From positions 1,922,001 to 1,986,000 of the forward strand of contig CAVSUJ010000002.1 in assembly GCA_963731205.1 (NCBI GenBank): a DNA stretch of 64,000 nucleotides. The letters are read 5' to 3'. Under the pieces are notes generated by a model that saw only the letters and a program-made list of their open reading frames with translations, did no database searches and was not told where the DNA came from. This document shows, piece by piece, positions 12,222-20,978 of this stretch. The stretch's first letter is position 1. Every line of letters starts with the position of its first letter. The position numbers and the translations under genes are program-made. Source of the DNA: DATAZK01 sp963731205. GTDB taxonomy: Bacteria; Actinomycetota; Actinomycetes; Frankiales; Frankiaceae.

Positions 12222-13058
12222 ATGACGTTTCGGGGGCGAGTGGCCGCTTTGGCGGTTCTGTGCGCGATAGGAGCGGCCGCGTGTACCCCGCTTCCGGGGA
12301 CGGGCACTCCGGGCACCGGCGTACCGGTCGGCGGTGGCACGTCGTCGACCACGGCCCCCAAGCCGACTCCGACTCCGACCCCGACCCCCACGCCGACGGC
12401 CTCCATCCCGGCGTTCCCCGGCACCGTCCTGCAGTACGGCATGACGAGCAACGCGGTCCTGCAGCTGCAGCAGAAGCTCGCCGTCAGCCCCGCGACCGGC
12501 TATTTCGGCACGCTGACGCTCGCCGCCGTCCAGGCTTTCCAGACCGCGCACCACCTGACGGTCGACGGTCAGGTCGGGCCGCAGACCTGGGCCGCCATCT
12601 TCGGTGCCGCGACGCCCGCCCCGACCACCACGCCGACCCCGTCAGGGCCGAAGCCTCCCGCGTATCCGGCGATCGTGCGCCAGGCCGGGCTCGGCGCCAG
12701 GGCGCTGGCCCTCGTCGCGACCTATGCCGGCAAGCCGTACCTGTGGGGCGCCGCCGGACCCAACGCGTTCGACTGCTCCGGCCTCACGATGTACGTCTAC
12801 AACCAGCTGGGTGTCTCGCTGATGCGCTCGGCGAACGACCAGTACCTCACGACCCTGCACGTGCCGTACTCGCAGGCTCAGCCGGGCGACCTGATCTTCT
12901 TCTACGACACCACCGGCTACGTCTACCACGTGGGCATGTACGCGGGTAACGGGATGATGTGGGACGCCCCGCACAGCGGCGCGGTCGTGCGTTACGAGAA
13001 CGTCTGGTACCCCGACCAGGTGTGGGTCGGCGTACCGGGCGCCAAGCTCGCCGGCTGA
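12222..13058 (+). CDS. NlpC/P60 peptidoglycan endopeptidase lipoprotein with peptidoglycan-binding domain
   Basis: A 278-aa cell-wall hydrolase. The start at ATG 12222 gives a compact lipoprotein signal (MTFRGRVAALAVLC then GAAAC, acylated Cys about 21). In-frame ATGs at 12192 and 12198 are alternatives. A Thr/Pro repeat linker (PTPTPTPTPT) leads to a peptidoglycan-binding domain 1 (VLQLQQKLAVSP, GYFGTLTLAAVQAFQ, VDGQVGPQTWAA). A second linker leads to an NlpC/P60 domain with the catalytic Cys in NAFDCSGLT (~185) and His in YHVGMYAGN (~236). The likely activity is cleavage of D-Glu-diaminopimelate bonds in peptidoglycan, at the outer face of the membrane. Confidence 0.9.
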   Translation: MTFRGRVAALAVLCAIGAAACTPLPGTGTPGTGVPVGGGTSSTTAPKPTPTPTPTPTPTASIPAFPGTVLQYGMTSNAVLQLQQKLAVSPATGYFGTLTLAAVQAFQTAHHLTVDGQVGPQTWAAIFGAATPAPTTTPTPSGPKPPAYPAIVRQAGLGARALALVATYAGKPYLWGAAGPNAFDCSGLTMYVYNQLGVSLMRSANDQYLTTLHVPYSQAQPGDLIFFYDTTGYVYHVGMYAGNGMMWDAPHSGAVVRYENVWYPDQVWVGVPGAKLAG

Positions 13059-13068
13059 CCGGGTCGCC

Positions 13069-13980
13069 CTAGTCGCGGGTTCCCAGCATCGACGCGTTGT
13101 TGGCAGCCTGCTCGACCAGCCCGGGAATGACCTCGCCGAGCTCGCCGGCCGACAGGATCTGACCGCTGTCGTGTGACGGGCCGTAGGCCCAGCCCTCGGC
13201 GACGGAGATCTTCGGCCCGAAGATGCCGAACACGCGGCCGGTGACGCCCGCGGACTCCTTGCTGCCGAGCCACACGACGATCGGGCTGATCGAATCGGGG
13301 CCGAGTGCCTCGCGCTGCTCGTCGGTGAGGCCGCTCATCATCCCGAGGTCCTCGGTCATGCGGGTCAGTGCGGTCGGGGCGATCGCGTTGACGGTGACGC
13401 CGTAGCGGCCGAGCTCCTGCGACGTGATGACGGTGAACGCGGCGATGCCGGCCTTCGCGGCGCCGTAGTTCGACTGCCCGATGTTGCCGAAGATGCCCGA
13501 CGGCGACGTGGTGTTGATGATGCGGGCGTCGACCTGCTCGCCGGCCTTGGACTTGTCACGCCAGTATTCGGCGGCGAAGTGGGCTGGGCCGAAGGTGCCC
13601 TTCAGGTGGACCTTGATGACCGCGTCCCACTCGGCCTCGGTCATGTTGACCATCATCCGGTCGCGCAGGATGCCCGCGTTGTTGACGACGACGTCGACCG
13701 TGCCGAACGTGTCGATGGCCAGCTGGATCAGGCTCTGCGCGCCGTCCCAGGTGGAGATGTCCTCGGTGTGGGCCACGGCCTCGCCGCCGAGCGCCTTGAT
13801 CTCGTCGACGACCTGCTGCGCCGGACCGGCATCCCCGGAGCCGCTACCGTCGCGCGAACCGCCGATGTCGTTGACGACGAGCTTGGCGCCTTCCTTGGCG
13901 AACAGGAGCGCATGCGATCGGCCGATGCCGCCACCGGCACCCGTAACCACCACTACCCGACCGTCACACAACCCGCTCAT
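13069..13980 (-). CDS. Short-chain dehydrogenase/reductase, multifunctional-enzyme-2 (hydroxyacyl-CoA) type
   Basis: A 303-aa SDR from the ATG at 13980, with GGAAGGAAG upstream. The cofactor motif VTGAGGGIGRSHALLFA is followed by VVNDIGG, suggesting NAD. An insert DGSGSGDAG is typical of the 3-hydroxyacyl-CoA dehydrogenase unit of multifunctional enzyme 2. The VVNNAGI motif, catalytic Ser in TTSPSGIFGN, and Tyr/Lys in SNYGAAK are all intact. The likely role is oxidation of a 3-hydroxyacyl-CoA in beta-oxidation of unusual or branched lipids, though the substrate is inferred from family resemblance only. It converges on the NlpC/P60 gene with 10 bp between stops. Confidence 0.85.
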   Translation of the reverse strand: MSGLCDGRVVVVTGAGGGIGRSHALLFAKEGAKLVVNDIGGSRDGSGSGDAGPAQQVVDEIKALGGEAVAHTEDISTWDGAQSLIQLAIDTFGTVDVVVNNAGILRDRMMVNMTEAEWDAVIKVHLKGTFGPAHFAAEYWRDKSKAGEQVDARIINTTSPSGIFGNIGQSNYGAAKAGIAAFTVITSQELGRYGVTVNAIAPTALTRMTEDLGMMSGLTDEQREALGPDSISPIVVWLGSKESAGVTGRVFGIFGPKISVAEGWAYGPSHDSGQILSAGELGEVIPGLVEQAANNASMLGTRD

Positions 13981-14027
13981 GCGCTTCCTTCCACCTTTTG
14001 GATGGCCGACTTTGGCCACCCGGAAGG

Positions 14028-15567
14028 CTATCGGGTGATCGCGGGAGAGGGTTGCGGATGTGAGGCGACCCCCACGGGCGGCGGCGGTGGCGGTTCCTGC
14101 GGCCGGACGGCATTGGCGAGCGGCAGCCGCACGGTGAACGTGGTGCCGACCCCCTCCTTGCTGTCGACCTCGACGCTGCCTCCGTGCGCGGCGACCAGGG
14201 CGGCCACGATCGACAGGCCGAGCCCCGAGCCGCCGGAGCTGCGGACCCGCGAGGGGTCGGCGCGAAAGAACCGCTCGAACACGCGGGCCGCGTCCTCCGG
14301 TCGCATCCCCGGCCCGTTGTCGCCGACCGCCAGGACCGCGAACGGACCCTCCGCGGCGACCGAGAGCCTGACGTGGGTGCCTTCTGGGGTGTGCGTGTAG
14401 GCGTTGGCGAGCAGGTTGCCCAGCACCTGGCGAAGGCGGCCCTCATCGCCCATGACCACCGGCGGATCCCCGTCCGGACTGGTGATGAGCCGAAGGTCGC
14501 GCTCGGGGTGCAGGGCGCGCAGATCGGTGACCGCATCGGTGGCGATGGCCAGCAGGTCGACCGGCTGATGCTCGAGCGGGCGCTGCTGATCGAGGCGGGC
14601 CAGCAGCAGCAGATCCTCGACCAGCAGTCCCATCCGGGACGCCTCGTCCTCGATCCGCTTCATGACCCGAGCCAGCTCGGCCTCGTCGGCCACCGCACCC
14701 ATCCGGTAGAGCTCGGCGAAGCCGCGCACCGACGTCAGTGGTGTGCGCAGCTCGTGGCCCGCGTCAGCCACGAAGCGGCGCATGCGCTCCTCGGAGGCGC
14801 GGGCGTTCATCTCCGAGCGTTCACGGGCGTGGAACGCGTCTTCGATCTGCCCCAGCATCGTGTTCAACGAAGCGCCGAGGCGACCGACTTCTGTGTGATC
14901 GTCGGCGACGGTGACCCGGCGGGCGAGGTCACCGGCCGCGATGGCCTCGGCCGTGCGCTCGACCGCCACCAGCTGGCGCAGGCTCCGTCGGATCATGAAG
15001 TAGCCGACCCCGGCCAGCAGGATCAGCACGATGGCGCTCACGATGGCGTCGATGTAGATCAGCCGGTTGACCGTGTTGTTCACGTCGTCAAGGCCCAAAG
15101 CAACGATGACGTTCGTCGAGCCGTCGGCCGTTTGCAGCTCCAGAACCCGCCACTGACGCGAGCCCGAAACCGAGCTGACCGTAAAGGAGTGGCCGTTGTG
15201 TGCGACGTACTGTCGGTGACGTCACCAATGGAAGCTTGGGAATCGGAGTGGCGCTGCTCGGGAAGATGACTTGGCCTTGGTTGCTTCCCTGGCTATCGGT
15301 GGCCGCGACATACAGCCCGCCTCCCGGGTACACGCCGTATCGGCCACCCGCATCGGGATTGACCTGGCCGTTGGACCGAAAGACCTGGGTAGCCGTCGTA
15401 CGCAGCTGGGAGTCGACGCGGTCGAGCAGGTAACGCTGCAGCAGGGTCGACCCGGCGACACCAATGACCACTAACGCCAACGTGACGAGTCCGAGCATCG
15501 CCGCCACGAGCGTGACCCGGAGCGGCAAGCGCTTTCGGTGCCGCCAGCGCGCCAGGATGCGTTTCAT
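14028..15567 (-). CDS. OmpR-type sensor histidine kinase, reading frame broken near 15220
   Basis: Membrane sensor kinase of a two-component pair. It starts at ATG 15567, overlapping the regulator's stop as ATGA. The first frame gives a basic N-terminus, TM1 (about residues 16-38) and a sensor domain up to KLPLVTS. The second frame resumes at QYVAHNGHSF and runs through TM2 (VSAIVLILLAGVGYFMI), HAMP, the H-box AGHELRTPLTSV, N-box LGNLLANAYTHTPEG, DNGPGMRPED, and GGSGLGLSIVAALV. A shift is required at the perfect palindrome GGTGACGTCACC (15215-15226). The total length is 3k+1. The second frame alone could be translated from 15098 but would lack the sensor domain and TM1. Everything but the frame is intact, so an assembly error is plausible. 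Confidence 0.85.
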
Positions 15568-16298
15568 CCTCGGGGCAGGCGAAGGACGTACCCCACTCCC
15601 CGAAGCGTGTGCAGCAGCCGGGGCTCGCCGGCGTCGACCTTCTTGCGCAGGTAGGAGACGTAGGACTCGACGATGCCCGCCTCGCCTCCGAAGTCGTACT
15701 GCCACACGTGGTCAAGGATCTGTGCTTTGGACAGCACGCGTCCAGGATTCAGCATGAAGTAGCGCAGCAGTTTGAATTCCGTAGGCGAAAGGGAGACTTC
15801 CTGGCCGTCCTTGCGCACCTCGTGGGAGTCCTCGTCGAGCTCGATGTCGGCGAAGGTGAGGAGGCTGGCGCGGTCGTTCTCGACGCCGCCGCTGGTGCGC
15901 CGCAGCACAGCGCGTACCCGGGCCAGCACCTCTTCCAGGCTGAACGGCTTGACCACGTAGTCGTCGCCGCCAAGCGTGAGCCCGGCGATCTTGTCTTCGG
16001 TGGCATCGCGGGCGGTGAGGAAGACGACCGGCACGCGATCGGCGCCCGAGCGCAACTTGCGAAGGACGTCGAAGCCGTCCATGTCAGGCAGCATCACGTC
16101 CAGGAGCACCAGGTCAGGGCGGTCGCGGCGGGCGGAGTTGACCGCATCGACCCCAGAGGTCGCCGTAGCCACTGCGAATCCGGCGTAGCGCAGGCTGGCG
16201 GACAGCAGCTCGACGATGTTGGGCTCGTCGTCCACCACCAGCAGTTTCGCCTCGACCGGCCGGCCGTTCTGCCCGGGCCGTGCTTCACGATCGTTCAC
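15564..16298 (-). CDS. OmpR/PhoB-family response regulator
   Basis: A 244-aa regulator. The GTG at 16298 has AAGGGAG upstream and gives a normal length; an in-frame ATG at 16334 is an alternative. The receiver domain has KLLVVDDEPNI (acidic pocket), the phosphoacceptor Asp in LVLLDVMLPDMDG, the Thr in VVFLTARDA and Lys in DYVVKPFS. The C-terminal winged helix has LSPTEFKLLRYFMLNPGRV and ends in HTLRGVGYVLR. It is the cognate partner of the adjacent kinase, sharing a 4-base ATGA overlap. Target genes are unknown; the genes on either side of the pair are not obvious targets. Confidence 0.93.
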   Translation of the reverse strand: MNDREARPGQNGRPVEAKLLVVDDEPNIVELLSASLRYAGFAVATATSGVDAVNSARRDRPDLVLLDVMLPDMDGFDVLRKLRSGADRVPVVFLTARDATEDKIAGLTLGGDDYVVKPFSLEEVLARVRAVLRRTSGGVENDRASLLTFADIELDEDSHEVRKDGQEVSLSPTEFKLLRYFMLNPGRVLSKAQILDHVWQYDFGGEAGIVESYVSYLRKKVDAGEPRLLHTLRGVGYVLRLPRG

Positions 16299-16533
16299 GG
16301 TGCGCGCTCCCTTGTGACAGTCGTCAAGATTCATGGTCGACGCACAGGCTGAGTGCAAGCTGTGAACCGGCTGGGACACGGGACGGGAAATCTAGCCCAT
16401 TTGCAGTAATCCCTGCAGGCTGCGACCCCCCTGAGAGTTCGCCTTACGTTTTCCGAACATGTCAGCGCCCAACGGCCGTACATGCGGCGGCGACAACAGC
16501 GGTGTCACTGTCCCTCACCGCAAGGAGGCCGTC

Positions 16534-17091
16534 ATGGCCGTTCGTCGCTCACTGCTCACTCTCACCGCCGCAGGGGCATCCGCCGCCGGCCTGCTCGCCA
16601 CCGGCTTCGTCGCCGCATCGCCCGCCGGCGCAGCAACTCCGGCGCCGACTCAAGCCGGCTGCCCCACCGGGCAGCTGCCCGCGTCGATCCTCGGCAACCC
16701 GAACGTCAAGCCCGGCCAGACCGGCGGGGTCTACATCGGCCATGGCACCGGAGCCACGTCCGAGAAGGTCGGCTACGGGCTGGCCGTCACCCACGTCGGT
16801 CACGCGCCGGTGGTCTTCACCGGGAAGGTCACCGCCAGCGCCCCCATCACCGCGGTCAAGGTGCGCGACGAGCGGCACGACATCATCCGGCTCTCGCCCG
16901 ACCACAAGACCCTGACATTCCTGTTCGTGAACTACGGCGCCCTCGACGGCGTGGTCTTCCGCGCCGACTGCGCGAAGACCGTCACCTTCAGCACGGCGGC
17001 GAACGGCCACGAACTGCCGCCGACGCACGTCTTCCTCGGCGCCCAGCGGGCCCACCCGACCAGTAACCCGTTCACGGTCGAGCGGCACTGA
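16534..17091 (+). CDS. Secreted protein of unknown function
   Basis: A 185-aa protein from the ATG at 16534, with a strong AAGGAGG site. It has a Sec signal peptide of about 33 residues (MAVRRSLLTLTAAG start, cleavage around SPAGA-ATPA). The mature part has two Cys that could form a disulphide (CPTGQLP and RADCAKTV) and beta-type, Val/Thr-rich sequence such as HAPVVFTGKVTASAPITAVK. I do not recognise a family. It is divergent from the two-component operon, which starts 235 bp away, so it is a candidate target of that regulator. That link is inference only. Confidence 0.7.
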   Translation: MAVRRSLLTLTAAGASAAGLLATGFVAASPAGAATPAPTQAGCPTGQLPASILGNPNVKPGQTGGVYIGHGTGATSEKVGYGLAVTHVGHAPVVFTGKVTASAPITAVKVRDERHDIIRLSPDHKTLTFLFVNYGALDGVVFRADCAKTVTFSTAANGHELPPTHVFLGAQRAHPTSNPFTVERH

Positions 17092-17143
17092 TGGCTGCCC
17101 GCAAGTAACCCTTCCAGCCGGCCGGTATCGGCGGGCGGCTACG

Positions 17144-17599
17144 GTGACCACCATGTCGCAGGAGCTGCCCGCCCCCACCGCCATCACCAACCTGCTTTTT
17201 CGCTACGCGGAGCTGATCGACGCGGGAGATTACGAGGGCATCGGCGAGCTGCTCGCTCACTGCACCGTCACCTCGGATCAGGGCGGGGAGTGGACCGGCG
17301 CGGCAGCCATCACCGCGATGTACTACGACTTCACCCGCAAGCACGAGGACGGCACGCCGCGCACCAAGCACGTCATCACCAACCCGATCGTCGAGGTCGA
17401 CGGCGACACGGGAACGTGCCGGGCCTACTACACGGTCTTCATGCAGACGGAAACGCTGCCGCTGCAGCCGATCGTCAACGGCCGCTATCGCGACACGTTC
17501 GAGCGGGTCGACGGGGTCTGGCGCTACAAGCACCGCGTGATGATCGTCGAGCACGTCGGCAACGTCTCCCAGCACCTGAACATGACGCTCAGCCGCTGA
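17144..17599 (+). CDS. SnoaL-like (NTF2-fold) protein
   Basis: A 151-aa alpha+beta cone-fold protein: AITNLLFRYAELIDAGDYEGIGELL, then TGAAAITAMYYDF, TKHVITNPIVEVDGD and a closing WRYKHRVMIVEHVG. These match the SnoaL/nuclear-transport-factor-2-like family, which includes steroid isomerase-like and dehydratase-like enzymes as well as non-catalytic members. The start may be GTG 17144 or ATG 17153. Its last 11 bases overlap the 3' end of the convergent esterase gene, which it may accompany functionally. The substrate is unknown. Confidence 0.82.
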   Translation: MTTMSQELPAPTAITNLLFRYAELIDAGDYEGIGELLAHCTVTSDQGGEWTGAAAITAMYYDFTRKHEDGTPRTKHVITNPIVEVDGDTGTCRAYYTVFMQTETLPLQPIVNGRYRDTFERVDGVWRYKHRVMIVEHVGNVSQHLNMTLSR

Positions 17600-18542
17600 G
17601 CCGCGCGCCTACCCACTCCTGGGTCAGCAGCTCGAGCTCAGCGGCCATCGGGCCGGGAAAAGACCCGAATCCATGGGGTGATTCGGGGACGACGTGAAGC
17701 TCCGCAGCATTCCCGGCGGCGTGCAGGCGCGCGGCCATGAACAGCGAGTCGTCGAGCAGCGGGTCGAGGGTGCCGACGGTGAGCAGCGCCGGCGGCAGGC
17801 CCGAGACGTCGGCATACAAGGGTGAAATCGCCGGGTCGCGCAGCCCTTCCGGGTCGCGCCCCGGCGCATACGAATCGTGGAATTTCGCCATGGCACGCGC
17901 GGTGAGCACGAGCGGCTCGGCGCCGAGGTTGCGAGCGCTCGGAGTGCCAGAAAGATCATAGATCCCGTAGGTCAGGTTCAATCCGGCGACGCGATCGATC
18001 ACTCCGCGGTCACGCAGGTGCAGGGCGACGTGCATGGCCAGGTTGCCGCCCGCCGAGTCGCCGCCGATGATGAGCCGGCCGGAGCCGAACTCGGCCTCGG
18101 CGTTGGCGATCAGCCAGTCTGCGGCGGCGCGGCAGTCGTCCGGACCCGCCGGGAACGGATGCTCCGGCGCGAGCCGGTAGTCGAGGCTGACGACGGTCAT
18201 CCCGGTCGCCTGGGCCAGCCGGGCGTTTGCCGGATCGTGCATCTCCGGCCATCCCATGCAGAAGCCGCCGCCGTGGATGTCGAGGTAGACGGCGGTGGGC
18301 CGGTGCTGCGCCGCCGCGACCCGCAGCCGCATGTCACCGGCCGGCCCAGGGATCGCACGGTCGTGCAGAGGCAGCACGGTGTCGGCGCTCGAGAACGCTT
18401 CGGGAATGGCCCTCATCGCGGCGACCTGCTCAGGCGTCTCGAAGATCGGAATGAGGTCGCCCATCTGGCGAAGCGCATCATTCGTCAGCCGGGCACCCTC
18501 GACATGCGGTGCCCAGCGGGGACTGCTCGTCAGTGCGGTCAT
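17589..18542 (-). CDS. Alpha/beta hydrolase, hormone-sensitive-lipase-type esterase
   Basis: A 317-aa esterase from the ATG at 18542, with AGGAGG upstream. It has the HSL-family signature DIHGGGFCMG (oxyanion hole), YRLAPEHPFPAG, the nucleophile elbow GGDSAGGNLA, the acid in TVGTLDPLLDD, and His in ESPHGFG. These enzymes hydrolyse short to medium acyl esters in the cytosol. It is the last gene of a minus-strand run with the thiolase-like, LLM and SDR genes, starting 10 bp after the thiolase-like stop. This suggests a role in breaking down an ester-containing lipid or steroid-like compound. Confidence 0.9.
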   Translation of the reverse strand: MTALTSSPRWAPHVEGARLTNDALRQMGDLIPIFETPEQVAAMRAIPEAFSSADTVLPLHDRAIPGPAGDMRLRVAAAQHRPTAVYLDIHGGGFCMGWPEMHDPANARLAQATGMTVVSLDYRLAPEHPFPAGPDDCRAAADWLIANAEAEFGSGRLIIGGDSAGGNLAMHVALHLRDRGVIDRVAGLNLTYGIYDLSGTPSARNLGAEPLVLTARAMAKFHDSYAPGRDPEGLRDPAISPLYADVSGLPPALLTVGTLDPLLDDSLFMAARLHAAGNAAELHVVPESPHGFGSFPGPMAAELELLTQEWVGARLSG

Positions 18543-18552
18543 CGAGTGCCTC

Positions 18553-20040
18553 CTAGGCGGTGAAACGGTCGCCGCTGATGTGAATGCGCCGGCCGACCCA
18601 TTCGCTGCTGACCAAGTCCGCAAGCAGGCCGGGGTCGGTCGTCACGGCAAGGGTCTGGGTGGGAGGTCCGGATCTCGTTGCGCGCGCGAGGGCGATGCCC
18701 GTCTGCGGCGCGTCGCCGTCATAGGTGACGGTGTAGGCGACGACCTTCGCGCGTCCCTCGAAGCCCGGATCGGCCACGGCGGTCGGGGTCGTCACCAGAG
18801 GCAGATCGCCGACGTCCGTCGCCTGGAACCCTTTGTTTGCAGGCGTTGTCGACCACAGTCCCATGCCATGCTTGGTGATCATCCCGCTGATCGACGTGAT
18901 GAGCCCGGACGTCCCCGGGTTGTCGCGGAGCACGTCCATCATCCGGGCGGTGGACTGCAACACGTAATTGTTCAGCGGCCCGCCGCCGAACGACATGCCA
19001 CCGGTCACGGTCAGCGGCCGGTCGGGTGCGAGCTGGAGTTCGGCGGCCTGGACCCGCACCGCCGAAGGGAAGCAGCTGTAGAGATCGACGAAATCGGCGT
19101 CCGCCGGGGAAATCCCGGTCAGCTCGGTGAGCGCTCGGCGGTTGGCCGTGATCGCCGGCGACCGGTTCGGTTCGGCGCGCTCGCTCAGCATGATCATCGC
19201 GTTGGACTCGACGGCAGCATTCGGGAAAACCCAATGATCGCGGGGGATTCCGGCGGCCTCGGCCGTTTCCACCGAGCACAGGATGAAGCCTGCGGCCTGA
19301 TCCACGGTCCAGTACGACACGTGCTGCTTGGTGTAAGGCCAGGAGTACCAGGGGTTTTTCGGGGTCGCCATGCCGTCGCCGAGCGGTGTGACCTCGCGCT
19401 TCCACGCTTCGGGACGGGTGGCGGCGATCGCGGCGAACCCGTCCCACAGCGCCGCTACCTCGCGGGCGTGCTCGTCGATCGACTGGCCCGCAGCCGCGCG
19501 CAACGCCGTCTCGATCATCCCGTATTGGCGCGCCGCGACGTAGAGCTGGCGATCGATCTCCAGCTTGCTGATGACCTGCTGGGCCGGCGAAAGCACAGTG
19601 TCCGCGGGCTTTTCGGCCTCTCGCTCGGGCGCGACCGTGGCGCCTTCGCGCTTTGCCGACGCCATCCGCGCGCGGGCCTCGCCACCGGTGATGAGCACGA
19701 CGGACGCGTCCCCGGCGGCGATGGACGTACAGGCTTTGGTGAACAACGTCTGCTGCAGCACGCCGAGTTCGGCGTAGACCGTGTGCGGCGCGATGCCCAG
19801 TTCTTCGGACACCAGGCGGGCCGGGTCCTGACACTTCCAGGAGCCCTGGGTCGCGTACATGACTTCGGCGCTGCGCAGGAGCCTGTGCGGATCGGGGCCA
19901 CCGGCGTTGTCGGCGGCGGCGCGCAGCGTGTCGGCCATCAACCCGATCGCGTCACGCGCCCGGATCGGGTCCTTCTCGCGCTGAGTGATCGCCGCCGAGC
20001 CGACGAGTACCGGAGTTCGCGGGTCGAGACCGCCCGCCAT
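18553..20040 (-). CDS. Thiolase-like protein with extra C-terminal domain
   Basis: A 495-aa thiolase-superfamily protein from the ATG at 20040, which overlaps the LLM gene's stop as ATGA. The N-terminal half has the nucleophilic Cys in TKACTSIAAGDASVVL. At the place where degradative thiolases have a GHPxGxSG His loop, this protein has GGMSFGGGPLNNYVL, so that loop His is missing. After about residue 400 there is an added beta-rich domain (KVVAYTVTYDGDAPQTGIAL...). This resembles the type 1 thiolase-like proteins known from mycobacteria. It could cleave or bind a CoA ester; activity cannot be assumed. It clusters with oxidoreductase and esterase genes. Confidence 0.82.
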   Translation of the reverse strand: MAGGLDPRTPVLVGSAAITQREKDPIRARDAIGLMADTLRAAADNAGGPDPHRLLRSAEVMYATQGSWKCQDPARLVSEELGIAPHTVYAELGVLQQTLFTKACTSIAAGDASVVLITGGEARARMASAKREGATVAPEREAEKPADTVLSPAQQVISKLEIDRQLYVAARQYGMIETALRAAAGQSIDEHAREVAALWDGFAAIAATRPEAWKREVTPLGDGMATPKNPWYSWPYTKQHVSYWTVDQAAGFILCSVETAEAAGIPRDHWVFPNAAVESNAMIMLSERAEPNRSPAITANRRALTELTGISPADADFVDLYSCFPSAVRVQAAELQLAPDRPLTVTGGMSFGGGPLNNYVLQSTARMMDVLRDNPGTSGLITSISGMITKHGMGLWSTTPANKGFQATDVGDLPLVTTPTAVADPGFEGRAKVVAYTVTYDGDAPQTGIALARATRSGPPTQTLAVTTDPGLLADLVSSEWVGRRIHISGDRFTA

Positions 20041-20936
20041 CAAGCGGCGCCCGAGAGCAGCGCCGGTGCCAGGCGCCGCCACTGTTCGAGAGAACTGCCG
20101 CCCCACCCGCCACCGTCGCCAGTGGGGTTGAGCATCTGCACGCAGACGTGCTCGGCACCGGCATCGTGATGCGCTTTCACGCGGGTTGCGATGGTCTCCT
20201 CATCGCCCCAGACGATGAGCGCGTCGATCAGCCGATCGGAGCCGCCGTCTTTGAGATCGTCCGCGGTGAAGCCGAGCCGCAGGAAGTTGTTGGTGTAGTT
20301 CTCCAGCATCAGGTAGCCGGCGAGATTCTGGCGGGCGATGTCGCGGGCCTTGGACGGGTCCGTCTCGAGCACGGCGCCCTGCTCTGCGGCTATCAGCGGA
20401 CCGGTGCCGAGTTCGGCGCGCACCTTCGCGGTGTGTTCCGGGGTCACCAGATACGTATGCGTGCCGCGGGTGCGCGAGGCGGCGAGCGCGAGCATCTTCG
20501 GCCCGAGTGCGGCCAGCATCCGGTCTTCCGGCGGCACGCCTTGCTGCGGGAGCTCGTCGAGCTCGTCGAGGTAATTCGTCATGACCTGCAAGGGTTTCTG
20601 GTACGTGCCAGGTGCCTTCGCGCCGTCGATGAGCAACTGATGGCTGACCCCGAGGCCGAGCATGAGCCGCCGGCCATGGGCGGCCACGGTCTCGGCGTAT
20701 CCCTGCGCGGTGTCAGCCGCCGACGTCATCCAGAGGTTGAGGATTCCGGTGGCGACGGTGAGGCTCTTGGTCCCGCTTAGCAGGTTGTTGATGGGAGTGA
20801 AGACGTCACCCGTCACGTCGGGAATCCAGACCGCGGTGTAGCCCAGTTCCTCCACCTCGGCAGCGGATTCGGCCGCTGCCGCTGGATCGCCATAGCGCAG
20901 CTCGCCGCTCCAGAGCCCGGTTCCTGCGAGATCCAC
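20040..20936 (-). CDS. LLM-class F420-dependent oxidoreductase
   Basis: A 298-aa luciferase-like monooxygenase-fold enzyme from the GTG at 20936, with GGGAG upstream. Typical features are AEVEELGYTAVWIPD near the start, LTVATGILNLW, RLMLGLGVSHQLL, and GDEETIATRVKAHHDAGAEHVCVQ at the end. These resemble F420H2-dependent members rather than flavin luciferases. The likely role is reduction or oxidation of a carbon substrate in the cytosol using F420. It sits between an SDR gene (42 bp upstream) and the thiolase-like gene (ATGA overlap), making one transcription unit likely. The substrate is unknown. Confidence 0.87.
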   Translation of the reverse strand: MDLAGTGLWSGELRYGDPAAAAESAAEVEELGYTAVWIPDVTGDVFTPINNLLSGTKSLTVATGILNLWMTSAADTAQGYAETVAAHGRRLMLGLGVSHQLLIDGAKAPGTYQKPLQVMTNYLDELDELPQQGVPPEDRMLAALGPKMLALAASRTRGTHTYLVTPEHTAKVRAELGTGPLIAAEQGAVLETDPSKARDIARQNLAGYLMLENYTNNFLRLGFTADDLKDGGSDRLIDALIVWGDEETIATRVKAHHDAGAEHVCVQMLNPTGDGGGWGGSSLEQWRRLAPALLSGAA

Positions 20937-20978
20937 CTGTCGTCTCCCTGCCTCTGTGTGATCAGTCGGTGTGCTGCG

